Source: Planococcus chinensis
GTDB taxonomy: Bacteria > Bacillota > Bacilli > Bacillales_A > Planococcaceae
Length of the DNA stretch: 38,119 bases
Assembly (NCBI RefSeq): GCF_020071995.1
Contig: NZ_JABWTK010000019.1
Span: 1 to 38,119 of the forward strand
Direction of reading: 5' to 3'
The position numbers and the translations under genes are program-made. Shown here one piece after another: positions 1-7,857 of the stretch; the stretch's first letter is position 1, and every line of letters begins with the position of its first letter. Below the pieces are notes generated by a model. It was not told the origin of the DNA. It ran no database searches and was given only the letters and a program-made list of their open reading frames with translations.

Positions 1-21
1 TTGAGTACTACTCACGTTAAT
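1..21. repeat. att: attL core (21-bp direct repeat with attR)
   Basis: These 21 bases are repeated exactly at 38099-38119. Inside them lies the 13-base sequence TGAGTACTACTCA, an odd palindrome, as expected for paired core-binding sites of a tyrosine recombinase around a short crossover. The integrase gene ends close to the other copy. The repeat could extend outside the window, which cannot be seen. Confidence 0.9.
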
Positions 22-49
22 AAAAGTGCTTAGTAAACGATAGTATTTA

Positions 50-97
50 AAACCCTGAAAACCTTGTTAAATCAACGGTTTCAGGGTTTTTTATTTG
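50..97. terminator. Rho-independent terminator next to attL
   Basis: Perfect 11-bp arms (AAACCCTGAAA at 50-60, TTTCAGGGTTT at 79-89) are followed by a T-rich run on the plus strand. An A-run before the stem is short, so plus-strand termination is the better reading. It may insulate the prophage from host transcription entering at attL. Confidence 0.75.
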
Positions 98-137
98 TTT
101 TCTGCTTTGTGGAATATACTTTAATCCAGTAGTCAAC

Positions 138-155
138 TGGGGGAAGATTGGGGGA
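138..155 (+). other. Putative integrase arm-type sites, attL side
   Basis: Two direct copies of TGGGGGA (138-144 and 149-155), 11 bp apart, lie in the context AACTGGGGGAA...TGGGGGA followed by CTTTTT. Almost the same arrangement occurs at 38027-38045 just inside attR. The integrase has an N-terminal arm-binding-like region, so these are likely its arm sites. Assignment is by position and repetition only. Confidence 0.55.
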
Positions 156-167
156 CTTTTTATTAAT

Positions 168-178
168 CGCGTGGACAG
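168..178 (-). repeat. CTGTCCACGC element, copy 1
   Basis: On the minus strand this reads CTGTCCACGCG. Copies of the 10-mer also occur at 35298-35307 and 36851-36860. A given 10-mer is expected well under once in a genome of this size. This copy lies between the attL arm sites and the first gene. Confidence 0.5.
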
Positions 179-193
179 CACTCTTATAAAATG

Positions 194-230
194 AAAACCC
201 TCTACCAGTTAATTGGCGGAGGGTTTTTCT
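194..230. terminator. Terminator overlapping the end of the 209-592 gene
   Basis: Arms AAAACCCTC (194-202) and GAGGGTTTT (219-227) enclose a 16-base loop, with a T-run after the stem on the plus strand and an A-run before it that gives a U-run on the minus strand. It can end transcription of the minus-strand gene whose stop codon lies in the loop. Confidence 0.7.
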
Positions 231-592
231 TGCATTGAACCTAATTGCAAATAAACACGGATTAATTCTTCCGTCCGGTTTCTTAGTCTGAGGTTTAAGT
301 ATCGGCGCATATCTTGGTAACCATCGTGATAGAAGATATATTCTGTTGCGGAATCGCTACGACTCCCCTGCTCGATTTTTAATTTACGAGCTCTTAAGTA
401 TGCATGTGTTTCTCTCATATCTTTCTCCACACACTTAATGGCTTGATCGATTAACTCCTGGTACGGCCCTTTCAGTTTGAATCCGGCATCATCGACCAGT
501 TTTCTATCTTTAGTAAGGACACTCAAAACCATTGGCAAGTAAATCATATTTTCAAATTGATTCATATCTTCTTGTGATATTAACGCGCTCAT
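209..592 (-). CDS. Conserved hypothetical protein (possibly YhjD-like)
   Basis: A 127-residue protein starting MSALISQEDM. The start at 592 is chosen because GGAGG sits about 8 bases upstream; an in-frame extension to 715 crosses the divergent promoter and lacks a ribosome site. The sequence is soluble, helical and charged, with a motif RRYLNLRLRNRTEEL near the C terminus. From memory it resembles short YhjD-type proteins of Bacillus and its phages, function unknown. A TATAAT-like -10 lies at 623-628 (reverse complement) but no clear -35. It is divergent from the 733-1176 gene and lies outside the lysis operon, next to attL, so it may be a lysogen-expressed accessory gene. Confidence 0.75.
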   Translation of the reverse strand: MSALISQEDMNQFENMIYLPMVLSVLTKDRKLVDDAGFKLKGPYQELIDQAIKCVEKDMRETHAYLRARKLKIEQGSRSDSATEYIFYHDGYQDMRRYLNLRLRNRTEELIRVYLQLGSMQEKPSAN

Positions 593-665
593 AGTAGAAC
601 CTCCATTTGTGTTGGTTCTTCTATTATAAGACAAAATAAAAAAGCCCTCTAGTTCAATAAAAGTG

Positions 666-713
666 TTTACAAAGTTATCTTTTATATATATCATTATAGA
701 TAACAAAGATAAC
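666..713 (+). promoter_or_regulatory. Promoter with AGATAAC operator-like repeats
   Basis: TTTACA (666-671), a 17-bp spacer and TATCAT (689-694) form a good sigma-A-type promoter for the plus-strand gene. GTTATCT at 674-680 lies in the spacer; its inverse AGATAAC occurs at 698-704 and again at 707-713, around the expected start of transcription. Three half-sites in 40 bp suggest a binding site for a regulator, perhaps the downstream gene product itself. Confidence 0.6.
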
Positions 714-732
714 ACTTATGAGGAGGATTTAC

Positions 733-1176
733 ATGACTACAGTACAGGAAGTAGAATTAGTAATGTTATTTCTAATTGAAGAAGATTTCGCGGATTATCC
801 TGATTTAATCGAAGTGGCGCAACGGTGGCTGAGAAATGATGAAATCAAAACAAAACTTGTTTTAGCTCACAATGATTCGCTCAAAGACTTCGAAGGATTG
901 GAAGAAGAAGGGCCTTCTATAGAAGAAAACATTTCATATTTTATTGAGCATCCATTTTTATTAGGGGATACAATTAGTATGGTAGGAATAAAAGAATTCG
1001 CGGAAATGATTGGATGGGATAAAGCACGCCTTAGCACTAAGTTTTCTCGGCAACAATCAGGAAAAAAAGTTAGACCTCGTCTTCCTGAACCCGTGCAAAT
1101 ACTTGCCTCCACGCCTTTATGGACCAAAGCCCAAGTTTCTAATTTTAAAAGAAGATTAAAATCTGAAAGTAAATAA
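733..1176 (+). CDS. Putative DNA-binding protein, attL-proximal accessory gene
   Basis: A 147-residue protein. The start at 733 follows a perfect AGGAGG at 721-726; an ATG at 718 precedes that site and is less likely. The N-terminal 80 residues are acidic and unrecognised. The C-terminal part (about residues 86-147) reads FAEMIGWDKARLSTKFSRQQ and then LPEPVQILASTPLWTKAQV, which resembles helix-turn-helix proteins where FPEPV.LAS..VW precedes a wing. It is one of only four plus-strand genes, has its own promoter with repeated AGATAAC sites and ends at a terminator, so it is probably expressed in the lysogen. Regulation of its own promoter is inference. No enzyme function is visible. Confidence 0.75.
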   Translation: MTTVQEVELVMLFLIEEDFADYPDLIEVAQRWLRNDEIKTKLVLAHNDSLKDFEGLEEEGPSIEENISYFIEHPFLLGDTISMVGIKEFAEMIGWDKARLSTKFSRQQSGKKVRPRLPEPVQILASTPLWTKAQVSNFKRRLKSESK

Positions 1177-1216
1177 AAAAAGCCCCGAAACTGTTTCCGC
1201 AGTCCGGGGCTTTGCT
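1177..1216. terminator. Bidirectional terminator between accessory gene and late operon
   Basis: The stem AGCCCCG (1181-1187) / CGGGGCT (1205-1211) holds an inner stem ACTG/CAGT. The A-run at 1175-1181 becomes a strong U-run on the minus strand, ending the late lysis operon. The plus side has only a short T-run and ends the 733-1176 gene less certainly. Confidence 0.85.
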
Positions 1217-1240
1217 GTGTAGTAATACTATTATTCGTTC

Positions 1241-2200
1241 TTACTTTAATTTAGGCGCAAGTCCAGCTGCACGCATTGCCAAGACAATTGCTTCTTCCCG
1301 AGTTACGGGATCATGCAGTCGTGTGCCGTCTGTCACTCCGATACTTTTTGCTTTATCAATTGTCGCCTTTGCCCATGCTGACGGTTCATTAGTTTTCTCC
1401 ACTTTTGGTTTCTCCTTTGGTTTTGGTGCTGGTTTCGGCGCCGGCTTGTTCAGCTTTGCCACTCTCGCGCTTACTAAGCTCATCGTAGCCTTTCCAGCAA
1501 TACCATCTACTATCAATCCGTTTTGGTGTTGAAACGCTCTTACAGCCTTCTCCGTGCCAATTCCGTAGATGCCGTCCACAGATAGAGGGAAGCCAAGTTT
1601 ATTTAGATTACCCTGCAGCAACTTAACGCCTGGCAGGTTATCACCTTTCATGAAGTAGTCGCGTACTTCTGTGGAAGGCTTAGGCATTACCGCAGGCACC
1701 ACTTGCCCTTTCAATTCCGCTACCTTCGCCACGATCCGATTGCGTACACTTGTTGCTCTTCCTTCATCTAATACACGATGCGGGCAATTCTTCCCTGACC
1801 AATCACGATGCCATTTCACGCGGTCGATGCCCCACCCTTTATCCTTGAGGATATGAGCAATGTATTCAATCGCATTTTCTTCCGCTGCTGCATACTTCGG
1901 CCCGCCACTTTTCGAGTAACACACTTCAATACCAATTGACTTGCGATTACCAGCGCCCTGACCGTCACCTGCGTGCCAAGCTGACCGGCTGAACGGAATG
2001 GCTTGTACTACGTGTTTATCGTCAATAGCGACGTGATACGAAGTCTGATTGCTGTTATTCGTCATGTAGCTGATTTCACCTAATGCGGTTGCATCATTGG
2101 CTGTATTGTGGAAGGTAATGTACTGCGGATCCATTGCATACGGCGCTTTGATTGGATACTTGGAAGCTGGTATAAACTTGTTGATGATTTCGTATGCCAT
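1241..2200 (-). CDS. Endolysin: N-acetylmuramoyl-L-alanine amidase
   Basis: A 319-residue lysin that cleaves the bond between muramic acid and L-alanine in peptidoglycan. Residues 1-165 are an Amidase_2 domain. H31, H131 and C139 fit the zinc ligands and E92 the catalytic residue of PlyL-type enzymes. Residues about 182-245 are a PG_binding_1 repeat. A proline/lysine-rich linker (about 252-272) leads to residues 275-319, which read like one S-layer-homology segment (WAKATIDKAKSIGVTDGT, then DPVTREEAIVLAMRAAG). There is no signal peptide, so export depends on the holin encoded just upstream (gap 1 bp). AAGGCGG precedes the start. It is the last gene of the late operon. Confidence 0.95.
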   Translation of the reverse strand: MAYEIINKFIPASKYPIKAPYAMDPQYITFHNTANDATALGEISYMTNNSNQTSYHVAIDDKHVVQAIPFSRSAWHAGDGQGAGNRKSIGIEVCYSKSGGPKYAAAEENAIEYIAHILKDKGWGIDRVKWHRDWSGKNCPHRVLDEGRATSVRNRIVAKVAELKGQVVPAVMPKPSTEVRDYFMKGDNLPGVKLLQGNLNKLGFPLSVDGIYGIGTEKAVRAFQHQNGLIVDGIAGKATMSLVSARVAKLNKPAPKPAPKPKEKPKVEKTNEPSAWAKATIDKAKSIGVTDGTRLHDPVTREEAIVLAMRAAGLAPKLK

Positions 2201-2201
2201 A

Positions 2202-2465
2202 TTAATATCCGCCTTTCTTCGGCTTGTTATAACGCAAGGCCTGTGGACTATCGCTAGTTCCGTCTGTCGTCGGATCTGATACCACGCCGAGCAACACCAA
2301 GATACTTAAAACCGTGTTGAAGATGCCTGTCGCCTGTTCCGAGAATGCTTCTGTTAAACCGTAGCCAAACGCTGCCACAACTTGTTGCAACAGTATTAGC
2401 ACCAACGAAAAAAGAGCCACTAGAAATGGCCCATGTTGGAATCTTATTTTCCAGTTGATATTCAT
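2202..2465 (-). CDS. Holin, phi LC3 family
   Basis: An 87-residue membrane protein with two hydrophobic segments (about residues 13-35 and 46-62) and the family-typical end DPTTDGTSDSPQALRYNKP. Holins of this family (Phage_holin_1) collect in the inner membrane and open it at a set time so that the amidase reaches the wall. It lies directly upstream of the endolysin, the usual lysis cassette order. Confidence 0.92.
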   Translation of the reverse strand: MNINWKIRFQHGPFLVALFSLVLILLQQVVAAFGYGLTEAFSEQATGIFNTVLSILVLLGVVSDPTTDGTSDSPQALRYNKPKKGGY

Positions 2466-2478
2466 TTTATTTCCTCCC

Positions 2479-2859
2479 TTATTTCATAAGTAGCCAATCC
2501 TGCACCAATAGATAGAGAATGCCCCCGCCGCCTAAAACCTTCAATAAGATACCCGCCACTTGATTCGCTCTGTGCATCTTAAACTCATGCTTGCGTTTCG
2601 ATTCCGATTCTTTGAATCCCGTTACCTGTTCGATAAATTCCCACTGCCGATCCGTCTGCGCCTGGTACGATTGGCGGGTTTCTCGGTTTTCCTTCATGAT
2701 GGTATTTTCTAAGTTGATGTAGCTGCTTTCCATCTTGGCGATACGTTCCTCTTGCCTTGATTCGTTTTCCAGTATCTTTTTTATGTTTTCCGCGTGATCC
2801 AGTGTCGCGCTCTCCAATGTTACTATTCGTTCGTCGTGATTTTTTAACTGTTCATACAT
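2479..2859 (-). CDS. XhlA-like coiled-coil membrane protein
   Basis: A 126-residue protein: a long heptad-rich coiled coil (about residues 1-95) and a single C-terminal membrane span (AGILLKVLGGGGILYLLVQDWLL). This is the architecture of hemolysin XhlA and related lysis-cassette proteins, which are membrane associated and assist the holin in PBSX. It is longer than B. subtilis XhlA (about 90 residues), mostly in the coil. It lies 13 bp upstream of the holin. Confidence 0.75.
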   Translation of the reverse strand: MYEQLKNHDERIVTLESATLDHAENIKKILENESRQEERIAKMESSYINLENTIMKENRETRQSYQAQTDRQWEFIEQVTGFKESESKRKHEFKMHRANQVAGILLKVLGGGGILYLLVQDWLLMK

Positions 2860-2876
2860 ATATAACCCCCCTACGG

Positions 2877-3008
2877 TTACAATTTATTTCCTTTAATATC
2901 GTAGCCACGTTGCCGCAGTCCTTCTTTTACGCTTGCGCGGTAATTTGTCGGTACGGAATAGTAACTCATTTGCTTCCAAATAATTAAACGCACGTAGATC
3001 AATGTCAT
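2877..3008 (-). CDS. CD1375-like small phage protein
   Basis: A 43-residue protein, MTLIYVRLIIWKQMSYYSVP then NYRASVKEGLRQRGYD, after a strong GGAGGGG. The pattern of a short hydrophobic beta strand, 'VP.', 'VK..L...GY' is that of the small CD1375-type proteins found between tail-fibre and lysis genes in many Bacillota phages. Function unknown. Confidence 0.65.
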   Translation of the reverse strand: MTLIYVRLIIWKQMSYYSVPTNYRASVKEGLRQRGYDIKGNKL

Positions 3009-3030
3009 GTTTCCCCTCCTTCCCCACCCT

Positions 3031-3066
3031 GTGGAAAACAAAAAGAGCGCCTATTCAGCGCTTTTT
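3031..3066 (-). terminator. Possible terminator between tail and lysis modules
   Basis: On the minus strand AGCGC...GCGCT with extra A-T pairs is followed by CTTTTTGTTTT. The stem core is only 5 G/C-rich pairs and overlaps the last codons of the 3051-3260 gene, so partial termination is more likely than a full stop. Confidence 0.5.
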
Positions 3067-3260
3067 AAAACCAATTTTGGTTTCATTCCTTCAATCACCA
3101 CTTTATAATCGCTAATATTCGCCGCCATTTCTTCATCGATCAAAAAGAAGAAAGGAAACGGATCACTTTGTACGATATTCACGCCCATTTGCGCATCAAT
3201 AATATTTCCTTCTTCATCAACGTTCACAAATAACTGTATGTTTTTAGTCTCTTCCACCAT
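3051..3260 (-). CDS. Small tail-module protein, unknown
   Basis: A 69-residue protein, MVEETKNIQLFVNVDEEGNI at the start, predicted mostly beta. It begins immediately after the Tal-like gene stops (no gap), so it is translationally linked with it. Small proteins with 'NVDEEGNI..A.' patterns occur at this place in many siphophages, between the tail fibre and lysis genes, but their role is not known. Confidence 0.7.
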   Translation of the reverse strand: MVEETKNIQLFVNVDEEGNIIDAQMGVNIVQSDPFPFFFLIDEEMAANISDYKVVIEGMKPKLVLKSAE

Positions 3261-5129
3261 TTATCCCTCCAACCATTTCCGCGATACCATGGCATACGCG
3301 CTTTTTCCTTCAACTTCGCTGCGTATCCGAATCTGGAAGCTGCCAGGTTGTCCTGTAGGTACGCCTAAATCCACCGTTAACGTGTACCCGTCAAGTGTGC
3401 CGGGACTATATTCGTCTGATTGTGCTGTATAAGCAGAAGCAACTATTTCGCCGTTTCGCCAGATTTCAAAGTGTGCTGTGTTGCCTGGATCCGCAAGTAC
3501 GCGATACCGAACTTTTAAATAGCGTGCCTTGTGCTCGAATGAATATTGGTTGAAATCCACAGATTGTTGGCTTCGTGTGCTCAACCATTGCGCGTAAGAA
3601 CGTTGTACCAAGGTAACCCCCGGACTGTGGAAGGTAGGCTCTGCGCCTTGAATGTTTACATCGAACGCGCTCATTCCGTTGCTGATGATTTTGAAGCCGT
3701 CTGGACGTTCAATCGTTACGGCTCCTTTTGCTATATACAGGCCGGCAGAACTCAACTTGACGTATTTCGTCATGTCGCTTGGGTTATAGGCCCACAATCC
3801 TGTACCATCCCAAAAGAATAAGTTTTTCTCTCCTTGAATCGTTACATTGTTTGCGCGAAGCACGCCCGTTACGATTTCATCTGCAACGATACCAACTCCG
3901 GTCATGGCGGTGCGATATGTTACGCCGCCGTTTGTCGAGAGCCCGATGCCCGCCGATGTTAAACGAACCATAATTAATGGGTTTTTCGGGTCTTGCAAAG
4001 TGATGCCTTGCCCTGGCGGATACTGTACTTCCGTCAAACTGTTGTTAATGGCTTCCGCTGCTGTCCGAATCGCTTCTGGCAACACGTTATAAGGCAACGG
4101 TTCTCTGCCATCAAACAGCCGGTCTACGCGCTTTGTCGTTTGCGCGAATCGGGTTGTCACATCGGTTAATTTGTTCCGTAAATTCGAGAGCGTTACAGCC
4201 GACTGCCGGGCTTTCCATTTGCGGTCCGCATACTCGAATGTTTCTGTAATTTCCACCACTCGCGCTTCCACTTTGATTTTCATTGGATCGTAGAAAATAT
4301 AACCGCGATCCCCTTCATTTTTCACTACGCCATCCACAGTTGAGATGTCGACCGTGATGGAGAGCTGCGGTTCGGAAACCAGCGTTTTAGCTAAATGCGC
4401 GTCCATCCCTGCCACTGTGGACAAACTTTCGTTATATACTGCGCTGGCATGCAGCTCGCCAAATAGTTCAACGTTTGACCGATATTCGCGCTCTATTGGA
4501 TACTTCCCAGCATCGTTCGGAGTGCCGCCAAACCCGCGTATTATTGTGGCTAATCCTTCCGTATCCACTTGCTTCTCAATTGATTTGATGTTGTGCTTCC
4601 AGCGCAATTGAAAGCCGGTATCCTGACCGATTTTACGTTTTAAGTAGACGCGCATGCCTATTACTTCAAACTCGGCACCATACCTTTCCAGCACTTTCTG
4701 GAACAACGCCAGGCAATTATCTGAACCGAAATTCTCGAATTGTTCCGCCGTGAAGCTATCCACAATCGAGAAGCTATAGGCAGTTGGCCCGAACACGCGC
4801 TGCAATGCCGCTGCAAAAGTTTGTGAGCCGGTAAACGTTTCGTACTGGAAACTGTTTATCATGTCATCGAAGAAACTGTGGACGGCTTCTGCTGTCTTGA
4901 TTGATACACGCCCCACACTCTTCTCCTGTACCTTCTTGATGATGTACGGCTCGCCTTGGAACGTGAATCGCGATTCGGTATCCACGGATTCAAACGAATG
5001 TCCATTTGTTTCTGTGGGAATAACCACCAACGATACTGTCTTTTCGCCGTTCACTTTACGCGAGCGCACCGCCGTTTTTATGCCGGTCACTTGCCGCGTT
5101 TCGCCCATAATATCCGTTATGGCAATCAT
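3261..5129 (-). CDS. tal: Tal-like tail-associated protein (prophage endopeptidase tail family)
   Basis: A 622-residue baseplate hub protein. Residues about 1-340 match the gp27/Tal-like fold of the prophage tail family, including '...YTFTGSQTFAAALQ', 'GTPNDAGKYPIEREYRS' style hub motifs and 'TLSNLRNKLTD'. The middle part (about 385-480) is typical phage minor-structural sequence with repeated short beta segments (GVTYRTAMTGVGIVADEIVTG). The C-terminal about 150 residues form a beta-sandwich-like domain that may bind carbohydrate. No lysozyme or M23 motif is visible, so wall cutting probably resides in the tape measure protein. GAGGTG precedes the ATG at 5129. The gene lies downstream of, not before, the SGNH fibre gene. 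Confidence 0.85.
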   Translation of the reverse strand: MIAITDIMGETRQVTGIKTAVRSRKVNGEKTVSLVVIPTETNGHSFESVDTESRFTFQGEPYIIKKVQEKSVGRVSIKTAEAVHSFFDDMINSFQYETFTGSQTFAAALQRVFGPTAYSFSIVDSFTAEQFENFGSDNCLALFQKVLERYGAEFEVIGMRVYLKRKIGQDTGFQLRWKHNIKSIEKQVDTEGLATIIRGFGGTPNDAGKYPIEREYRSNVELFGELHASAVYNESLSTVAGMDAHLAKTLVSEPQLSITVDISTVDGVVKNEGDRGYIFYDPMKIKVEARVVEITETFEYADRKWKARQSAVTLSNLRNKLTDVTTRFAQTTKRVDRLFDGREPLPYNVLPEAIRTAAEAINNSLTEVQYPPGQGITLQDPKNPLIMVRLTSAGIGLSTNGGVTYRTAMTGVGIVADEIVTGVLRANNVTIQGEKNLFFWDGTGLWAYNPSDMTKYVKLSSAGLYIAKGAVTIERPDGFKIISNGMSAFDVNIQGAEPTFHSPGVTLVQRSYAQWLSTRSQQSVDFNQYSFEHKARYLKVRYRVLADPGNTAHFEIWRNGEIVASAYTAQSDEYSPGTLDGYTLTVDLGVPTGQPGSFQIRIRSEVEGKSAYAMVSRKWLEG

Positions 5130-5197
5130 GCTTTCACCTCATTCTTTGCATAGAAAAAAGAGCATCCGAATGGACACTCTTCATCTGTTTTATTCAT
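5126..5197 (-). CDS. Tiny possible leader ORF before tal
   Basis: A 23-codon ORF (MNKTDEECPFGCSFFYAKNE...) whose TGA overlaps the tal ATG. It contains two cysteines, but its upstream region has only a weak ribosome site and the ORF runs through a terminator-like hairpin. It could couple or attenuate tal translation, or be chance. Confidence 0.25.
   Translation of the reverse strand: MNKTDEECPFGCSFFYAKNEVKA
5151..5181 (-). terminator. Terminator-like hairpin upstream of tal
   Basis: On the minus strand AAGAG-TG-TCC-ATTC-GGA-TG-CTCTT is followed by TTTTTC. The stem is interrupted by a 2x2 internal loop. It could reduce transcription from the SGNH fibre gene into tal. Confidence 0.5.
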
Positions 5198-5220
5198 TTT
5201 TGTTACCGCGCAGTTTGTTC

Positions 5221-5391
5221 CTACACTTGTTCTTTAAAATCGTATAAGACACCTTGAGACACGAAAGCTTTTGTACCACCATGTAAATCTACTAATTGTT
5301 CTAGCTGTTCGATAGTCGGAAGATCATCTAAAAATAAAACCTGAGGATTGTAGCTATCCCCTAATATAGTTACCATATGTTTTTTATTCAA
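5221..5391 (-). CDS. Small AT-rich ORF after the SGNH fibre gene
   Basis: About 56 residues from a TTG at 5391, or 51 from the ATG at 5376; the sequence includes KKHMVTILGDSYNPQVLFLD and ends VSQGVLYDFKEQV. The same frame is open all the way up to the TAG that ends the SGNH gene. The ribosome site is weak (GAGAGATGGTG). The stretch 5130-5472 holds no other gene. AT-richness matches the neighbouring receptor-binding half of the fibre gene, suggesting a shared origin. Not recognised. Confidence 0.4.
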   Translation of the reverse strand: MNKKHMVTILGDSYNPQVLFLDDLPTIEQLEQLVDLHGGTKAFVSQGVLYDFKEQV

Positions 5392-5472
5392 TTCTACACC
5401 ATCTCTCTTTATTAATAGTAATAGCTTATCAAAAGAGGGAAATAAAGTAAATATAGCAAAACGAATGTATTG

Positions 5473-7836
5473 CTACAATTGTTTCAGAAAACTTTCTATG
5501 CGTCTCGCCATAATTTTATGTCCTTCATTATTGGGATGAAGTCCATCTGGAATAAAGGTGGTTTTTATATTAGGATCGTTGGGATATATGCCGCCCCCAT
5601 TTAACATATCCAAAACCGGGATCGAATATTTTCCACACACTTCTTTCACCGCATTCACATAACTTGTCATCTTGGCGACGTCCATACCTTCACGCTGCAT
5701 AGGTGTAATAAATCCGATTTTCTTGCCCGGATATTTCTGAATTAACCCCAAACACAGGACATTCAATGCACCCATAAAAGTTGTTTTATCCACGCTGTTG
5801 ATCGTACCTAAAGGGACATTGCTGCCATAGTCATTCGTACCACCGAAAACGGTAATAATATCGGCATCATTCGGCATATTCGCAAACCTTTCGCTCATAG
5901 GGTTTGTTTGTCCTTCAATCACCGCAATGCGAGTTCCTGAAATTCCGTGATTGCTTATGCTCATCCCGTACTTTTTAGAGATAATTGCATGATACGGAAT
6001 GGTGGCACTCATTGCTTCGGTTAGGCTATCCCCTAGCACACTCCATTTCTTCCCGCTCAATTCACTATTCACGACAATATCATTGGAAAGGGTATAAGTT
6101 TTCTGTTCAAAAGGAATATATGCAGATGGAAATATCGTTCCCTTTACCAACATGTCGGAGTCAATATTAGTATAATACACCGTTATGATTGCGTATTTAA
6201 CACCCGATGGAACAGTAAAAGGATTGGACGCAACTCCATCTAACCCTACAATAAATTGTTTGTTCTCATCCCAAAAAGTTACATTCCCGGCAGTTTTGTG
6301 AACGTACTTCTCCCCAACTACCACCTCAATAAAATCACTGGCTAAGTAGCTGGTACTGGACACAAAAACTCCATCCGAATATCGATAATACCCTGTTTTT
6401 TTAATTTTTGTTTTATCTAGCAAGTTTGGAGAAGGGGTAATATTAATGATATCCAACTTTTCCGCCGTTACACTCTTATTGGCGATTTTTTGGGTAGTAA
6501 TACTATTATCTCTTATAATAATCGACTGTGGATCGAGATTCGGAATAGTCGTCCCTTCTACAAAAACATCATAGAGTTGCAACACATTCCCCTTGTTTAC
6601 CTGATAATTAGCTCTTCCCGTAGGATAATGCACCCTTATATATGCGGTCGTTTCCCCAGTTACTACGCTAGTAACACTATCAGTTTGTTTAATATGAGCT
6701 TTTGAAGAGTTGTATTCCACAACTCTACTTGAAGCCGAAAAAGAATATGGAGTGTTAGGGTCAACTTGGATAAAATCAGAGGCATCATAGGAAGGGTTGG
6801 CGTACAGACTGCCTGATGAGTTGATTATATATCCAGTTGAAGCTGTATTTACATTAAACAAGTTATTGCTTAATATCTTTTTATTAGCGAACGTTGTTTT
6901 TTCTGGAGTTACAGTTTGATTGCTTAATCCTGTACTTTGATAAGTACCTCCAGCCGCCCACACAGAACCAGTCCAGTAATACCACTTACCATCAGCAGTT
7001 ACTACATAAACACCAGTTGTTCCAGTAGGGAAAGCTGTTTGTAAGGAGGTAAGTGTGGCGTATGTTCCTTTTGGTGAACCACTGACGATTTGCCCGACTT
7101 TCGAATCAACGTAACTGATATCCGCTTTATTCGTAACCAACCCTTGCACTTCTGACTTCTTAGCCGTTTCTGCCAACTGCGCGGTAACTTGATCGATCGC
7201 CGTAGGGCTAAATTGGTCCGTTTTAATCCATCCGGTGCCCGTTTGGAAACGGTAAATAGTTGCTTCCGTATTGACCCGCACCGTATCACCGTGAGCCGGA
7301 TTCGGGTACGTTGAATTGCGAAGCGCTACGGTATCCACAGCAGGGAGCCAACGTGTTTTGTTTTCCGCCGCCACTTTCTCCGCTTTTTCCGCCGCCACTT
7401 TTGCTTGTTCGATATAAAGCGGCCCGTCTTGCAATGCCACTTCAATCAGCATTTTTTCTCTAGCTGTGGGATTGTGCAGCATTCTTAAATCTTTTGCCAC
7501 TTCATAATTGAAGCTAATGGTGCTCACACGTTCTTCATTGCCGTGCAGCTGAACCGTCGCTCTGACTGTGCCAGCTACTGCGGTCGCTTCCGCCGGTAAA
7601 TCGAATACCACTTTATCATCGCCTTGGATGACGCCCACAGTTTCGAATACCTGCCGATCTGGACAAAGATTGACGAGCACAGCTTTCGTGACTTTGCTCA
7701 TGTTCATTGGCACACCATTATCCTGGACGCTTACGATAAATGTGCTGGTATCGTTTGCCGTGATGACTGGCTTGCCGATGTGTTTCTTTTGCTTAATATC
7801 CGCTTCGATTTGAAACGTATTTGTTAAAAAAGCCAC
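5473..7836 (-). CDS. Baseplate/receptor-binding protein with SGNH esterase domain
   Basis: A 787-residue fibre protein starting with GTG after AAGGAGGG. Residues about 1-140 match the BppU N-terminal domain that docks fibres to the baseplate. A short coiled segment (about 140-170), repeated tail-fibre style modules (WYYWTGSVWAAGGTY near 290) and two beta modules follow. Residues about 595-787 are an SGNH hydrolase with block I GDSL (GDSLTEAM), block III GGTND and block V DGLHPN, implying a Ser-Asp-His esterase. It probably removes acetyl or similar groups from surface glycans during adsorption. The 5' third is GC-richer than the rest, which points to modular exchange of the receptor-binding part. 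The gene lies between dit and tal, not after tal. Confidence 0.88.
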   Translation of the reverse strand: MAFLTNTFQIEADIKQKKHIGKPVITANDTSTFIVSVQDNGVPMNMSKVTKAVLVNLCPDRQVFETVGVIQGDDKVVFDLPAEATAVAGTVRATVQLHGNEERVSTISFNYEVAKDLRMLHNPTAREKMLIEVALQDGPLYIEQAKVAAEKAEKVAAENKTRWLPAVDTVALRNSTYPNPAHGDTVRVNTEATIYRFQTGTGWIKTDQFSPTAIDQVTAQLAETAKKSEVQGLVTNKADISYVDSKVGQIVSGSPKGTYATLTSLQTAFPTGTTGVYVVTADGKWYYWTGSVWAAGGTYQSTGLSNQTVTPEKTTFANKKILSNNLFNVNTASTGYIINSSGSLYANPSYDASDFIQVDPNTPYSFSASSRVVEYNSSKAHIKQTDSVTSVVTGETTAYIRVHYPTGRANYQVNKGNVLQLYDVFVEGTTIPNLDPQSIIIRDNSITTQKIANKSVTAEKLDIINITPSPNLLDKTKIKKTGYYRYSDGVFVSSTSYLASDFIEVVVGEKYVHKTAGNVTFWDENKQFIVGLDGVASNPFTVPSGVKYAIITVYYTNIDSDMLVKGTIFPSAYIPFEQKTYTLSNDIVVNSELSGKKWSVLGDSLTEAMSATIPYHAIISKKYGMSISNHGISGTRIAVIEGQTNPMSERFANMPNDADIITVFGGTNDYGSNVPLGTINSVDKTTFMGALNVLCLGLIQKYPGKKIGFITPMQREGMDVAKMTSYVNAVKEVCGKYSIPVLDMLNGGGIYPNDPNIKTTFIPDGLHPNNEGHKIMARRIESFLKQL

Positions 7837-7857
7837 AGCGTTCCCTCCTTCTGTTGT

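Noticed and set aside
593..715. Extension of the 209-592 gene to 715
   Set aside because: It crosses a divergent promoter and lacks a ribosome site; the ATG at 592 has GGAGG at the right distance.
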